Source of the DNA: Duganella sp. SG902
GTDB lineage: Bacteria > Pseudomonadota > Gammaproteobacteria > Burkholderiales > Burkholderiaceae_D
Reading direction: 5' to 3'
DNA length: 64,000 bases
Assembly: GCF_013376005.1 (NCBI RefSeq)
Contig: NZ_JABMJK010000008.1
Coordinates: forward strand, 1-64,000
Numbering within the stretch: the first letter of the stretch is position 1; each line of letters opens with the position of its first letter. Position numbers and translations under genes: made by a program. Positions 34,232 to 43,064 of this stretch are shown piece by piece. The notes under the pieces are model-generated. The model saw nothing but the letters and a program-made list of their open reading frames with translations, had not been told where the DNA came from and ran no database searches.

Positions 34232-35044
34232 ATGCCAAACACCAAATACATCGCCGTCAACGGCATTCGCACCGCCTATCGCCGGCTGGGCCGCAACCAA
34301 GGCACGCCACTGGTGCTGCTGCAGCATTTCACCGGCACCATGGACAACTGGGATCCGGCCGTGGTGCAGCCATTGGCCGCGCAACGCCCGGTCATTTTGC
34401 TGGACAACGCCGGCGTCGGGGCGTCGCACGGTCAGACGCCGGACAACGTCGAGCAGATGACGGCGCACGTCATTGCCTTCATCGAGGCGCTGGAGTTCAA
34501 GCAGGTCGACTTGCTGGGCTTTTCACTGGGCAGTTTCATCGCCCAGCAAATCGCCCAGCGCCGCCCGGAGCTGCTGCGCAAGATCATCCTGGTGGGCGGC
34601 TGCCCGCCGGGCCAGGGCTCATCCACCTTTCACAAGGTGATTTCGGACGTTGCCGATAAATCCGGTGCGGACGTGCTGCTACACCTGTTCTTCACGCCCA
34701 CCGAGGCCAGCCAGGCCCTGGGGCGCGCCTTCGTCCAGCATCTGTCATTCGACGGCGAGCGCGGTCCCAATCCGCCACAGCAGGTGTTCACCGCCCAGTA
34801 CAAGGCGATTGCCGCTTGGTGCGATGCGCCGTTTGACGTGGCGGCGCTGCGCGGCATCCAGCATCCGGCGCTGGTGGTGCAGGGCAGCAGCGACACCATG
34901 TTCCCGACGCCGCAATCGGTACGCCTGTTCGAAGGCATGCCGAATGCGCAACTGAGCCTGTACCCGGATTCCGGCCACGCCTCGCTGTTCCAATACCCCG
35001 CGCTGTTCACCGAGCAGGCCAACTACTTCCTGACGGCGCAATAA
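34232..35044 (+). CDS. Alpha/beta hydrolase, second of the pair
   Basis: A 270-aa alpha/beta-hydrolase. Nucleophile S98 is in LLGFSLGSFIAQQIAQ; the acid and histidine appear in VVQGSSDTMFPTP and YPDSGHASLFQYP. HFTGTMDNWDP near residue 35 is shared with the enzyme at 32307. It belongs to the chloroperoxidase/esterase-like group. The AAAGGA site at 34218-34223 suits the ATG at 34232. It lies 19 bases after the MDR gene and 24 bases before a gene of unknown family. Confidence 0.82.
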   Translation: MPNTKYIAVNGIRTAYRRLGRNQGTPLVLLQHFTGTMDNWDPAVVQPLAAQRPVILLDNAGVGASHGQTPDNVEQMTAHVIAFIEALEFKQVDLLGFSLGSFIAQQIAQRRPELLRKIILVGGCPPGQGSSTFHKVISDVADKSGADVLLHLFFTPTEASQALGRAFVQHLSFDGERGPNPPQQVFTAQYKAIAAWCDAPFDVAALRGIQHPALVVQGSSDTMFPTPQSVRLFEGMPNAQLSLYPDSGHASLFQYPALFTEQANYFLTAQ

Positions 35045-35068
35045 ACCAGATTATCAAAGGAGTGACTC

Positions 35069-35788
35069 ATGCAAAAACTGTTAGAACAAGTTATCGAAGC
35101 ACACGGCGGCATGGCGCGCTGGAAGTCGTTCAACACGCTGTCAGCACATCTCAAGCAGGGCGGCATCGTCTGGCCGCTGAAAGGCAAGGGCGGCATGCTG
35201 GATGAGGTGAACATCCGGATCAAGCTGCACCAGCCGTGGACCTCGCACAGCCCCTTCGGCGACGCGCAGCGCCGCACCGCCGTCACGCCGGACCGCGTGG
35301 CGATTGAAACCACGGCCGGCGCACTGGTGGAGGAATTGAAGGAACCGCGCGCCTCATTCGCCGGCCACCAGCTCGATACGCCGTGGAGCGACGCGCAGTT
35401 GGCGTACTTCGTCGGCTACGCCATCTGGAATTACTTCACCGTGCCGTTCACGCTGGCAGGCGAGGGCTTTTCGGCGGTTGAACTGTCGCCATGGCAGGAA
35501 AACGGCCAGACGCTGCGCCGCCTGCAAGTCACCTTCCCCGAGCATGTGGCCACCCACAGCAAGGTCCAGACCTTCTATTTCTCGGCCGATGGCCTGTTGC
35601 GCCGCCACGACTACGATGTCGATATCAGCGGCGGCGCTCCGGCGGTGCATTATCTGTCCGGCCACACCAGCGTGCAGGGCATCACCTTCCCGACCCGGCA
35701 CCTGATCTATGTGCGCGATGCGGACGGCGGCCATCAGCCGGAACCGCTGGTGGTGTCGATCGACGTCAGCGACATCCAACTGGCCTGA
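35069..35788 (+). CDS. Protein of unknown function, hydrolase operon
   Basis: A 239-aa protein with no signal peptide and no recognised domain. It opens LLEQVIEAHGGMARWKSFNTLSAHLKQGGIVWPLKGKGG, a start seen in LolA-like or outer-membrane lipoprotein-sorting-type beta sheets, and ends with alternating beta segments (VQTFYFSADGLLRRHDYDVDISGG, VHYLSGHTSVQGITFPTRHLIYV). It could be a lipid- or small-molecule-binding protein. AAAGGAG at 35057-35063 precedes the ATG. It is last in the operon that begins at 32307. Confidence 0.65.
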   Translation: MQKLLEQVIEAHGGMARWKSFNTLSAHLKQGGIVWPLKGKGGMLDEVNIRIKLHQPWTSHSPFGDAQRRTAVTPDRVAIETTAGALVEELKEPRASFAGHQLDTPWSDAQLAYFVGYAIWNYFTVPFTLAGEGFSAVELSPWQENGQTLRRLQVTFPEHVATHSKVQTFYFSADGLLRRHDYDVDISGGAPAVHYLSGHTSVQGITFPTRHLIYVRDADGGHQPEPLVVSIDVSDIQLA

Positions 35789-35803
35789 TCGAAAGGACAG
35801 CGA

Positions 35804-36252
35804 TTGACGCCAGTACGTCGTTTGAAAGTCAGCGTCTGCCACGCCGAGCCGGTGGTCAGGGCGGGGCTGGCGGCGCTGTTGTCCGGGTGCTCCGACATGG
35901 AGGTCGCCACCGGCGCGCCGCCGGTTCCAAAGTGGGCCGACGTGATCGTCACCGACTTCAGCGACGCCGTGTTGCGCCTGCGCGCCTCGGCGGCGGAGCG
36001 CATCATGATCGTTACCCAGCGCGAGCGCGAATGGGATGTGCGAACCGCTCTGGCGGCCGGTGTGCATGCCTATATTTCCCAGCGTGTGGCCGCGGTTGAA
36101 GTGCCGGTCGCCGTGCGGGCGCTGGCAGCTGGGCAGCGCCTATCGAAGTCGGCACCGTGAAAACCCATGTCAAGTCCCTATTCAGCAAATTGGGCGCCAA
36201 GGACAGGGCGCATGCGCTGGTGCTGGCCACCCGGCGCGGCATCGTCTCATAA
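35804..36252 (+). pseudogene. Broken LuxR-type response regulator
   Basis: Begins with TTG at 35804 behind GAAAGGA (35790-35796). The first 118 codons read as a receiver-like domain (VSVCHAEPVVRAGLAALL to RALAAGQRL) and hit a stop at 36160. In another frame the same DNA continues from about 36139 as IEVGTVKTHVKSLFSKLGAKDRAHALVLATRRGIVS, the second half of a LuxR helix-turn-helix, ending at 36252. About 40 residues that should lie between (start of the HTH) are missing, so an internal deletion of roughly 130 bases that is not a multiple of 3 destroyed the gene. The acidic pocket was already atypical (CHAEP in place of the usual acidic pair). Confidence 0.75.
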
Positions 36253-36263
36253 CGAATATATAA

Positions 36264-37406
36264 ATGAACACGCAATTTCATCCCGCCACCTCGACCGGGG
36301 CGTATCTGGCGCAGATTCCGGCCGACGTGCAACTGCGCGCGGCCGATTACACCCACGGCGGCCACTGGATTGTTTTATTCAGCGCGCTGGTCGGCGTGGC
36401 CATCAACCTGTTGATACTGCGCTTGCGCTGGTTGAGCCGTTTGCGCTGGCGCGCACGCGCCGGCCTGGTATTCGCGGTCTACTACCTGCTGGCGTGGACG
36501 CTGGACCTGCCATGGGCAATGTACGCCCATTGGTGGCGCGAGCGCCATTATGGCCTCAGCCAGCAAGGCTTGGGAGCGTGGCTGTCGGAATCGTTGATCA
36601 GCGCTTGCTTCTCGGCCGTGCTGCTGGCGGTGGTTGCGATGCTGATGTATGCCCTGATGCGGCGCGCGCCGCGCACCTGGTGGATCTGGTCCGGCGGCGT
36701 GACGTCAGCCATGATCATCGCCGTCACGGCGCTGGCGCCGGTGGTCATCGAGCCGGTGTTCAACCAGTTCCAGCCGCTGCCGGCGGGCAGCCAGCGCGAC
36801 GCCATCGGGGCGCTCGCGCGGCAGGCCGGCATCCCGGCCGGTCAGATCATCTCCTATGACGGCAGCAAGCAATCGAGCCGCTACACGGCCCATGTGTCCG
36901 GACTGGGCGGCAGCGCGCGCATCGCCGTTTCCGACGCCTTGCTGGCCCAGGCCAGCGAGGCGGAACTGCGCGCCGTGGTCGGCCACGAAATCGGCCACTA
37001 CGTCATGCATCATGAGTTATGGCTGGCGTTCGGCTATTCGGCATTGCTGACCTTCGCTTTCTGGATGCTGCACCGGCTTTACGTGCCGCTGGCGCGGCTG
37101 CTGGGCGCGGCGCATGCCGGTCCGCTATCCGATCCGGCCGGGCTGCCGCTGCTGTCCATCATCCTCACGCTCAGCTTCCTGCTGTTCACGCCCATCACCA
37201 ACGGCATGACGCGCCTGATCGAGAACCAGGCCGACGTCTATTCGCTGGAACATGCGCGCGAGCCGCAAGGTATGGCGTTGGCCCTGCTGCGCACCGCCGA
37301 CTACCGCGCCGCCGATCCCGGGCTGCTGGAGGAATGGCTGTTCTACGACCACCCATCGATTGCGCGCCGCATTCAGCGCGCGCTGGACTGGCAGGCGCGC
37401 CACTAG
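36264..37406 (+). CDS. M48 family (Ste24-like) membrane metallopeptidase
   Basis: A 380-aa polytopic zinc protease. HEIGH at residues 241-245 and ENQADVYSLE downstream bring the zinc ligands and catalytic glutamate. VIEPVFNQFQPLP and SSRYTAHVSGLGGSARIAVSDALL are typical of CAAX-protease-like Ste24 homologues. About four hydrophobic helices lie before the catalytic domain and two after it. Substrates of bacterial members are largely unknown. The gene starts 12 bases after the broken regulator and its stop overlaps the convergent regulator gene by 4 bases. Confidence 0.88.
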   Translation: MNTQFHPATSTGAYLAQIPADVQLRAADYTHGGHWIVLFSALVGVAINLLILRLRWLSRLRWRARAGLVFAVYYLLAWTLDLPWAMYAHWWRERHYGLSQQGLGAWLSESLISACFSAVLLAVVAMLMYALMRRAPRTWWIWSGGVTSAMIIAVTALAPVVIEPVFNQFQPLPAGSQRDAIGALARQAGIPAGQIISYDGSKQSSRYTAHVSGLGGSARIAVSDALLAQASEAELRAVVGHEIGHYVMHHELWLAFGYSALLTFAFWMLHRLYVPLARLLGAAHAGPLSDPAGLPLLSIILTLSFLLFTPITNGMTRLIENQADVYSLEHAREPQGMALALLRTADYRAADPGLLEEWLFYDHPSIARRIQRALDWQARH

Positions 37407-38032
37407 TAAGTGCTTTTGCGCTTCTGCAGCGACAAGGCGAAGTGTTCGGTCATGCCATTCGAGATGGCGATGCTGGCAGCCTCGGTGCGGCTGCTGGCAT
37501 CCAGCTTGACCATGATGGACTTGACGTGAAACTTCACCGTCTCGGTGGCGATATCGAGCTGGCGGCCGATCGACTTGTTGCACAGGCCTTGCGCCAGCAA
37601 TTGCAGGACGTCGTCCTCGCGCGTGGTCAGCACGTTGTTGCCGGCGACGTTGGCGACCTGGAAGGCCAGCGCCTGACAGAGAAAGGTGCGGCCGCGCGCG
37701 ACGCTGCGGATGCCGGCCACCAGTTCCTCGGTGCCGGAGCTGCTCAGCATCACGCCGTTTATCCCGCGCTGGAAGGCGCATTGGATGGCATGCCGCCGAG
37801 CGCTGGCCGCGATCACCAGCACGCGCGAGGCGGCGTAGCTTTCCGGTAGCTCCCGCACCGCCGATCCGTCGATCACCAGCACGTCCACCTTGCCCGGCGG
37901 GCCTTCGGCGCGGTAGTCGACCAGGACGATGTCTGGTTCCCGCTGCAGCGCGGCGCAGGCGCCGGCGTGCAGCAGCGGCTCCCTGACCTGCACGCAGACG
38001 TAAATCGGCGGCTTGACTTCATTCCAGTTCAT
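37403..38032 (-). CDS. LuxR/NarL-type response regulator with an atypical receiver
   Basis: A 209-aa regulator. The C-terminal helix-turn-helix is complete: NVLTTREDDVLQLLAQGLCNKSIGRQLDIATETVKFHVKSIMVKLDASSRTEAA. The receiver begins IYVCVQVREPLLHAG, where the usual acidic pair is absent; an aspartate remains in DVLVIDGS. It may therefore work without phosphorylation. No kinase gene is adjacent. It has the same architecture as the broken regulator 1.2 kb away at 35804. It is convergent with the M48 protease. Confidence 0.8.
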   Translation of the reverse strand: MNWNEVKPPIYVCVQVREPLLHAGACAALQREPDIVLVDYRAEGPPGKVDVLVIDGSAVRELPESYAASRVLVIAASARRHAIQCAFQRGINGVMLSSSGTEELVAGIRSVARGRTFLCQALAFQVANVAGNNVLTTREDDVLQLLAQGLCNKSIGRQLDIATETVKFHVKSIMVKLDASSRTEAASIAISNGMTEHFALSLQKRKSTY

Positions 38033-38078
38033 TTCAACTTCCCGGCTAATTACAATGGCTGGACGCCATCATCGCCAG

Positions 38079-39380
38079 TCAGTCGAAAAGAGTCGAGTTA
38101 GCTGTTGTTGAACGTTGTGAGGGCAGGCTGTGAGCGCGGTCCCTGGTCTCCGGCAGCAGCAGCGTGGCGATCACCGCCGCGCCGCTGGTGGCGGCGATGC
38201 ACCACGCCGGCGCCATCGGATTGCCGGTCGCGCCGATCAGCCAGGTGACGATGAACTGGGCGCTGCCGCCAAACACCGACACGCCGATGGAATAGATCAG
38301 CGCCAGCGCCGATGCGCGGCGCTCGGCCGGGAACAGCTCGCAAATGGTGGTCAGGACGGCGCCGGCCGTGACCGCGGTCAGGAAGGCCAGCGCCGCCGAC
38401 ATGGCCTGCAGCGCGTGCGCGTTCGGGTGGGCTATCAGCCAGGCGAAGGCCGGCATGCTGACCACGGCCGTCAGCAGGCGAGGCCAGAACATCAGCGGCC
38501 AGCGTCCCAGACGATCGGCCAGGTGGCCGCCGATAAGCGCCCCCACCAGCGTGGTGAGGCCGACCAGGATGGCGGCTTGCAGGCCGTCGGCGGGCGGCAG
38601 GTGCAGCACCGCCGTGCCGTAGGTCGCCATGTAGCTGCCGATGTAGGTCGATACGGTGCCGCCGGCGATGACCAGAATGCCGAGCACCACTTGCCGGCTG
38701 CGCCAGGGCAGCGCCATCGGCGCGGACGGGATGCCCTCCGGCCGCGCCAGCGTTTCCGGCATCTTGAAACGCAGCGCCAGTGCGATCGGGATCAGCACCG
38801 TGCCGAGCGCGAACGGCACGCGCCATCCCCAGTCCAGCATCTGCTGCGCGCTGAGCGACAGCGACAGCACCAGCCCGAGCGCGCCGGCCAGCGCCGAGGC
38901 GATGCCCTGGCTGCCCATTTGCAGCGCGACGTAGAAGGCGCGCTGTCGTGGCGGCGCCCCCTCCAGCAGAAAGGCGGTGGAGGGGCCGGTCTCGCCGCCC
39001 AGCGCGAAGCCCTGCACCAGCCGGAAGCAGGTCATCAGGATCGGCGCGAGGATGCCGATGGCGGCATATCCCGGCGTCAGCACCAGCCCCAGCGTGCCCA
39101 GCGTCATGAGGATGGCGCTGAGCAGCAGGGCCGGCCGGCGACCGGCACGGTCGGCGTAGCGCCCGATCAGCAGGCTGCCCAGCGGACGGGCGATGAAGCC
39201 GACGCCGAACACGCCCACGGACAGCAGCAAGGAGAGCTCCGGCGCGGCGGCGGGGAAGAACACCTTGCCGATGATTTGCGCAAAAAAAGCGTAGGTGACG
39301 AAGTCGAAGAACTCAAGGCCGTTGCAGACCACCACGCCCAGCACCACGGACTTTTCAGGCTGTCTACGCAATGTCTGCAT
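38079..39380 (-). CDS. MFS transporter, metabolite:H+ symporter type
   Basis: A 433-aa major facilitator with 12 predicted helices. It resembles the metabolite:proton symporters (ProP/ShiA-like): NGLEFFDFVTYAFFAQIIGKVFFP in helix 1, GFIARPLGSLLIGRYADRAGRRPALL in the loop 2-3 region, and QGFALGGETGPSTAFLLEGAPPRQRAFYVALQ. The substrate is probably an organic acid or osmolyte. The ATG at 39380 lies 17 bases inside the end of the large regulator gene; the open frame above it is only shadow sequence. The two are likely cotranscribed, so the regulator may control transport. Confidence 0.85.
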   Translation of the reverse strand: MQTLRRQPEKSVVLGVVVCNGLEFFDFVTYAFFAQIIGKVFFPAAAPELSLLLSVGVFGVGFIARPLGSLLIGRYADRAGRRPALLLSAILMTLGTLGLVLTPGYAAIGILAPILMTCFRLVQGFALGGETGPSTAFLLEGAPPRQRAFYVALQMGSQGIASALAGALGLVLSLSLSAQQMLDWGWRVPFALGTVLIPIALALRFKMPETLARPEGIPSAPMALPWRSRQVVLGILVIAGGTVSTYIGSYMATYGTAVLHLPPADGLQAAILVGLTTLVGALIGGHLADRLGRWPLMFWPRLLTAVVSMPAFAWLIAHPNAHALQAMSAALAFLTAVTAGAVLTTICELFPAERRASALALIYSIGVSVFGGSAQFIVTWLIGATGNPMAPAWCIAATSGAAVIATLLLPETRDRAHSLPSQRSTTANSTLFD

Positions 39381-42189
39381 GCTGGTCGATGAGGTGGCGG
39401 GCGCGCGCGATGTCGGGCGAGGTCTCGTCCCCGGCCTCGCCGACCAGGGGAGCGAGCAGCGGCGCCACGCCCGCCGCCTGGCCCTGCGCCAGGCGCAGTT
39501 CGGCCAGCGCCAGGGCGGACCGCAGGCGCCAGGACCAGGCGCCCTGGCCGGTGGCGATGTCAAGCGCCGACTGGTAGCTTTGTGCGGCGTCTTCCCCGCG
39601 TCCCAGTCTGGCCAGGCACTTGCCGCGCGTGGTGAGTAGTTCCGGCAGGCGCAAAAGGTCGCCGCCGCGCCGGATGGTGGCTTCCGCCTCGTCGCACATC
39701 GACATGGCGGCGGCGTGCAGCGACAGGTCCGACAAGCCCCTGGCCATGTGGGTCAGCGCCACGCTGGTCAGCATTTCGTAGCCATGTTCGTGCAGCGACT
39801 GCACCGCGACGCGTATGCGCTCGCCGCCGGCGGAGGGCTGGCCATCCAGGATCTGGGCTTGCCCGTACAGGATCTCGGCCGCCTTGCGGTAGGGTTCCAG
39901 CGAGTGCTGCTTGCCGACCCGCTCCAGCTCGTCGGCGACGGCGATGATGTGTTCCACGTCCTCGGCGTAGCTGTAGACCGATCCGGCCCAGATCAGCGCC
40001 AGGCAGTAGGTCACGGCATGGCCGTGCAGCCGGGCCTGGGCGATGGTCTCGCCGGCCAGCGCGTAGGCCCGCGCGTAGCGGCCCGTGAGCCACAGGGTGC
40101 GGCTCATGCCGCACAGCGCGCGGACCTGGTACTCGAAGCCTGATTTGGAGTCCAGCACCTGCGGCGCGCTGGCGGTGTAGCGGAAGCAGCTCTCCCAGTG
40201 GCGCACCGAGTCGTCGATCCTGCCGACCATGTGCAGGCACACGCCCATCAGGGAATCGACGATGAAGCGCGATTGCGGATCATCGAGTTCAGTCAGCAGC
40301 GACTGCGCCTTGTGGGCCGTGGCCAGCGCCTCGGTGTACGAGCCCTCGCGGTGCAGCAGCACCAGGTAGCCGCTCAGCAGGTGCAGCATCTCGGGCAGGT
40401 CGCCCAGTTCCTCCGCCAGCGCGATGCTGCGGCGATAAGCGCTGGCGCCGCGTCCGCCGCGGCCACTGCCAAGGAACATCAGCGACTGGCCGAGCGCGCG
40501 CTGCAAACGCATCTCCAGCGCCGTGCCGGTCAGCGTGTGCGGCAAGCGCGATAGCGCGGCCTGCGCCCAGCGCGAGCACTCCACCAACTGCGAGTGCTGC
40601 AGCAGCAGCGGGCAGGCCGCCGCCGCCAGCTCGATGGCATGGATGACTTGCGTGTCGTCCTGCAGATACCAGTCCAGCGCGGCGCGCAGGTTAGTCAGGT
40701 CCGGCGCGATCAGGGCGGGCGTTTCAGACTGGCGCGCAATCCACTGGCTGAAAAAATCGGCGTGGCGCTGGGCCATGGCGGCCAGCTCGCCGGAGTCTTG
40801 CAGCAGATGGCGGCAGTACGACCTGGTGGTGTCGAGCATGCGGTAACGCAGGGTGGCGCTGCCCGCATCCACCGCGACCAGCGACTTGGACACCAGATTG
40901 GCCAGCAACTCCATGGCGGCAAACCTGTCCTCCTCACAGCCGCAGACGGCAATCGCGGCGTCAAGCGAGAAGGTGCCGGCAAATATCGACAGGCGGCGCA
41001 GCAGCTGTCCCTCCTCCTCCGGCAGCAGCTTGAAGCTCCAGTCCAGCGTGGCGCGCAGCGTCTGGTGGCGGGCGTTGGCGGTGCGCTGGCCGGACCAGGA
41101 CAGCGAGGCGCCGGCGTCGAAATGTTCGGTGATGGCACGCAGGCCCAGCGCCTCGATGCGGCTGGCCGCCAGTTCGATCGCCAGCGCGATGCCATCCAGT
41201 TCCCGGCACAGCCGGGCGACCAGCGGCGCGTCCGCGTCCGACAGCGTGAAACCCATCCCACCCGCCGCCGCGCGTTCAACGAACAACTTGACGGCCGGAT
41301 AGGCCAGCGCCTGTGGTCCGGTCAAGCCATCGTCATCGGCGGGGAAGGCCAGCGGTTGCAGGCGATAGGCGTACTCGCCAACGGCACGCAGCACCTCGCG
41401 GCTGGTGACCAGGAAGCGGATGCCTGGGCAGTTGCGCAGTATGCTTTCGACCAGCCTGGCCACCGCGTCGATCAGGTGTTCGCAGCAATCGAGCATGATC
41501 AGCGCGCTGCGGCCGGCCAGGTGGGCTTCCAGCGCGCGCTGGTCATCGGCGCAGTGCGCCATGCCGAGCGCGCCGGCCACGGTGGCGTGCACCAGCGTGT
41601 GCCCGGTGATGAAGGAAAAGTCGACGAAGTAGATCGCGCCCTCAAAGCGGGGCGCGGCGGCGTGCATGGCGGCGATGGCGACCGTGGTCTTGCCGATGCC
41701 GCCGGCGCCCACCACCGACACCAGCCGGTAACGCGCCAGCGCCGCCGTCAGCGCGGCGATTTCCTCGTCGCGTCCCAGCACCAGCGTGGACAGGGCGGGC
41801 AGGCGCGCGGCCTGCTGCTGCGCCGTGGCGGCGGGTGCCGCCGGCGCTATCGCACCGGTCTTCACCACCGGTGCGACGAAGCTGTAACCCTTGTTGGCGA
41901 CATTGACGATATGGCGGTTGGCGCCACCGGTGTCGCCCAGCGCCTTGCGGATGGCGACGATGTGGAAGCGCAGGCTGCCTTCCTCCACCACCATGTTGGG
42001 CCACACGCGCGCCAGCAGCTCGCGCTTGCCGACCACCTCTCCGGCCGATTCGACCAGCGCGATCAGCACGTCCAGCGCGCGGCCGCCCAGACGGACCGGC
42101 GTGCCGTCCTGCTCCAGCAGGCGCTCCGCCGGCGACAGCGTGAACGGACCGAATTGCGCGCGCCACTCCAGGTTCATACTTTTATTCAC
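39364..42189 (-). CDS. Large winged-helix / NB-ARC-type ATPase / TPR transcriptional regulator
   Basis: A 941-aa regulator. The N-terminus (residues about 10-110) is an OmpR/CadC-type winged helix (FGPFTLSPAERLLEQDG, VRLGGRALDVLIALVESAGEVV, GYSFVAPV). An ATPase of the STAND type follows with the Walker A VVGAGGIGKTTVAIAAM (about 158-174), LIMLDCCEHLIDAV (Walker B) and FLVTSREVL. The last 450 residues are TPR-like helices. Such proteins switch genes on after ligand binding by the TPR part. A GTG start at 42189 has AGGA 4 bases before it; an ATG at 42177 is the alternative. It overlaps the MFS gene. Confidence 0.85.
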   Translation of the reverse strand: MNKSMNLEWRAQFGPFTLSPAERLLEQDGTPVRLGGRALDVLIALVESAGEVVGKRELLARVWPNMVVEEGSLRFHIVAIRKALGDTGGANRHIVNVANKGYSFVAPVVKTGAIAPAAPAATAQQQAARLPALSTLVLGRDEEIAALTAALARYRLVSVVGAGGIGKTTVAIAAMHAAAPRFEGAIYFVDFSFITGHTLVHATVAGALGMAHCADDQRALEAHLAGRSALIMLDCCEHLIDAVARLVESILRNCPGIRFLVTSREVLRAVGEYAYRLQPLAFPADDDGLTGPQALAYPAVKLFVERAAAGGMGFTLSDADAPLVARLCRELDGIALAIELAASRIEALGLRAITEHFDAGASLSWSGQRTANARHQTLRATLDWSFKLLPEEEGQLLRRLSIFAGTFSLDAAIAVCGCEEDRFAAMELLANLVSKSLVAVDAGSATLRYRMLDTTRSYCRHLLQDSGELAAMAQRHADFFSQWIARQSETPALIAPDLTNLRAALDWYLQDDTQVIHAIELAAAACPLLLQHSQLVECSRWAQAALSRLPHTLTGTALEMRLQRALGQSLMFLGSGRGGRGASAYRRSIALAEELGDLPEMLHLLSGYLVLLHREGSYTEALATAHKAQSLLTELDDPQSRFIVDSLMGVCLHMVGRIDDSVRHWESCFRYTASAPQVLDSKSGFEYQVRALCGMSRTLWLTGRYARAYALAGETIAQARLHGHAVTYCLALIWAGSVYSYAEDVEHIIAVADELERVGKQHSLEPYRKAAEILYGQAQILDGQPSAGGERIRVAVQSLHEHGYEMLTSVALTHMARGLSDLSLHAAAMSMCDEAEATIRRGGDLLRLPELLTTRGKCLARLGRGEDAAQSYQSALDIATGQGAWSWRLRSALALAELRLAQGQAAGVAPLLAPLVGEAGDETSPDIARARHLIDQHADIA

Positions 42190-42299
42190 ACTATCCTAAC
42201 AGAACATACAGCGCCCGATTTTACCCTATATGGGTGGTTGTGCAGGCAGGGCCATTCGCTCAAACTGCCTTGGCACATCAAGGGAAAAAGGTTGAACAC

Positions 42300-42980
42300 A
42301 TGCGAGACGTGGTGCTGGTACATGGCGCCTTTGTGGACGGCAGCGGCTGGGAAGCGGTCTACCGGATACTCAAGGCCGAAGGCTACCGCGTGCATGTGGT
42401 GCAGCACCCGGCGGTCTCGCTGCAGGCCGACGTGGCGGCGACGCGCGCGGTGATCGATTTGCTGGATGGACCCGTGGTGCTGGTGGGCCAGGGCTACGGC
42501 GGCGTGGTCATCACGGAAGCGGGCAATCACGAGAAGGTGGCGCGGCTGGTGTACGTGGCGGCCTTCGTGCCGGACAGCGAGGAGTCGGTGCAGGCATTGT
42601 GCGCCCATCCCTTGCCCGGCACGCCGATACCGCCGATGCTGGCGCCGGTCAAGGGCTTCCTGCGGCTGGACCACGCCAGGTTCCCCGAGGCGATGGCGGC
42701 CGGCCTGGCGCCGGAGCGCGCCGCCTTCATGGCGAGCAGCCAGCGGCCTTTCGGCATGGCGGCTTACACGGGCATGGTGGGCAGTCCGGCGTGGCGTTCG
42801 AAACCAAGCTGGTATCTGGTCGCCACCGGCGACCGGATGATAGCGCCCCAGCTTCAGCGGGCCATGGCCCGGCGCGCGGGCGCCGTTGTGGAGGAGGCGG
42901 CCGGTTGCCACGTTTTGCAGGAGTCGCATCCCTCAATAGTAGCAGGCCTGATCGGGCAAGCGGCGCACCTGCCCGCATGA
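42300..42980 (+). CDS. Alpha/beta hydrolase (hydroxynitrile lyase / esterase-like)
   Basis: A 226-aa short alpha/beta-fold protein. It opens MRDVVLVHGAFVDGSGWEAVYRILKAEGYRVHVVQHP, typical of the plant-like esterase / hydroxynitrile lyase group. The nucleophile position reads LVGQGYGGVVI: the GxSxG serine is replaced by glycine (G-Q-G-Y-G), so classical hydrolysis may be lost. SHPSIVAGLI near the end carries the histidine. The start at 42300 is set by AAGG at 42287-42290. It is divergent from the large regulator and may be its target. Confidence 0.75.
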   Translation: MRDVVLVHGAFVDGSGWEAVYRILKAEGYRVHVVQHPAVSLQADVAATRAVIDLLDGPVVLVGQGYGGVVITEAGNHEKVARLVYVAAFVPDSEESVQALCAHPLPGTPIPPMLAPVKGFLRLDHARFPEAMAAGLAPERAAFMASSQRPFGMAAYTGMVGSPAWRSKPSWYLVATGDRMIAPQLQRAMARRAGAVVEEAAGCHVLQESHPSIVAGLIGQAAHLPA

Positions 42981-43064
42981 TGTCCGGATTTACCCGCTTC
43001 TTTGTCCGTTTTGTTTCGCGGACGGTGCCTATAATTTTTTTCACATATTTCGCAAGGAGTTTGC

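Noticed and set aside
40594..42453. A 619-codon open frame opposite the STAND regulator
   Set aside because: Composition is that of a shadow frame, and the opposite strand carries recognised winged-helix and Walker motifs.
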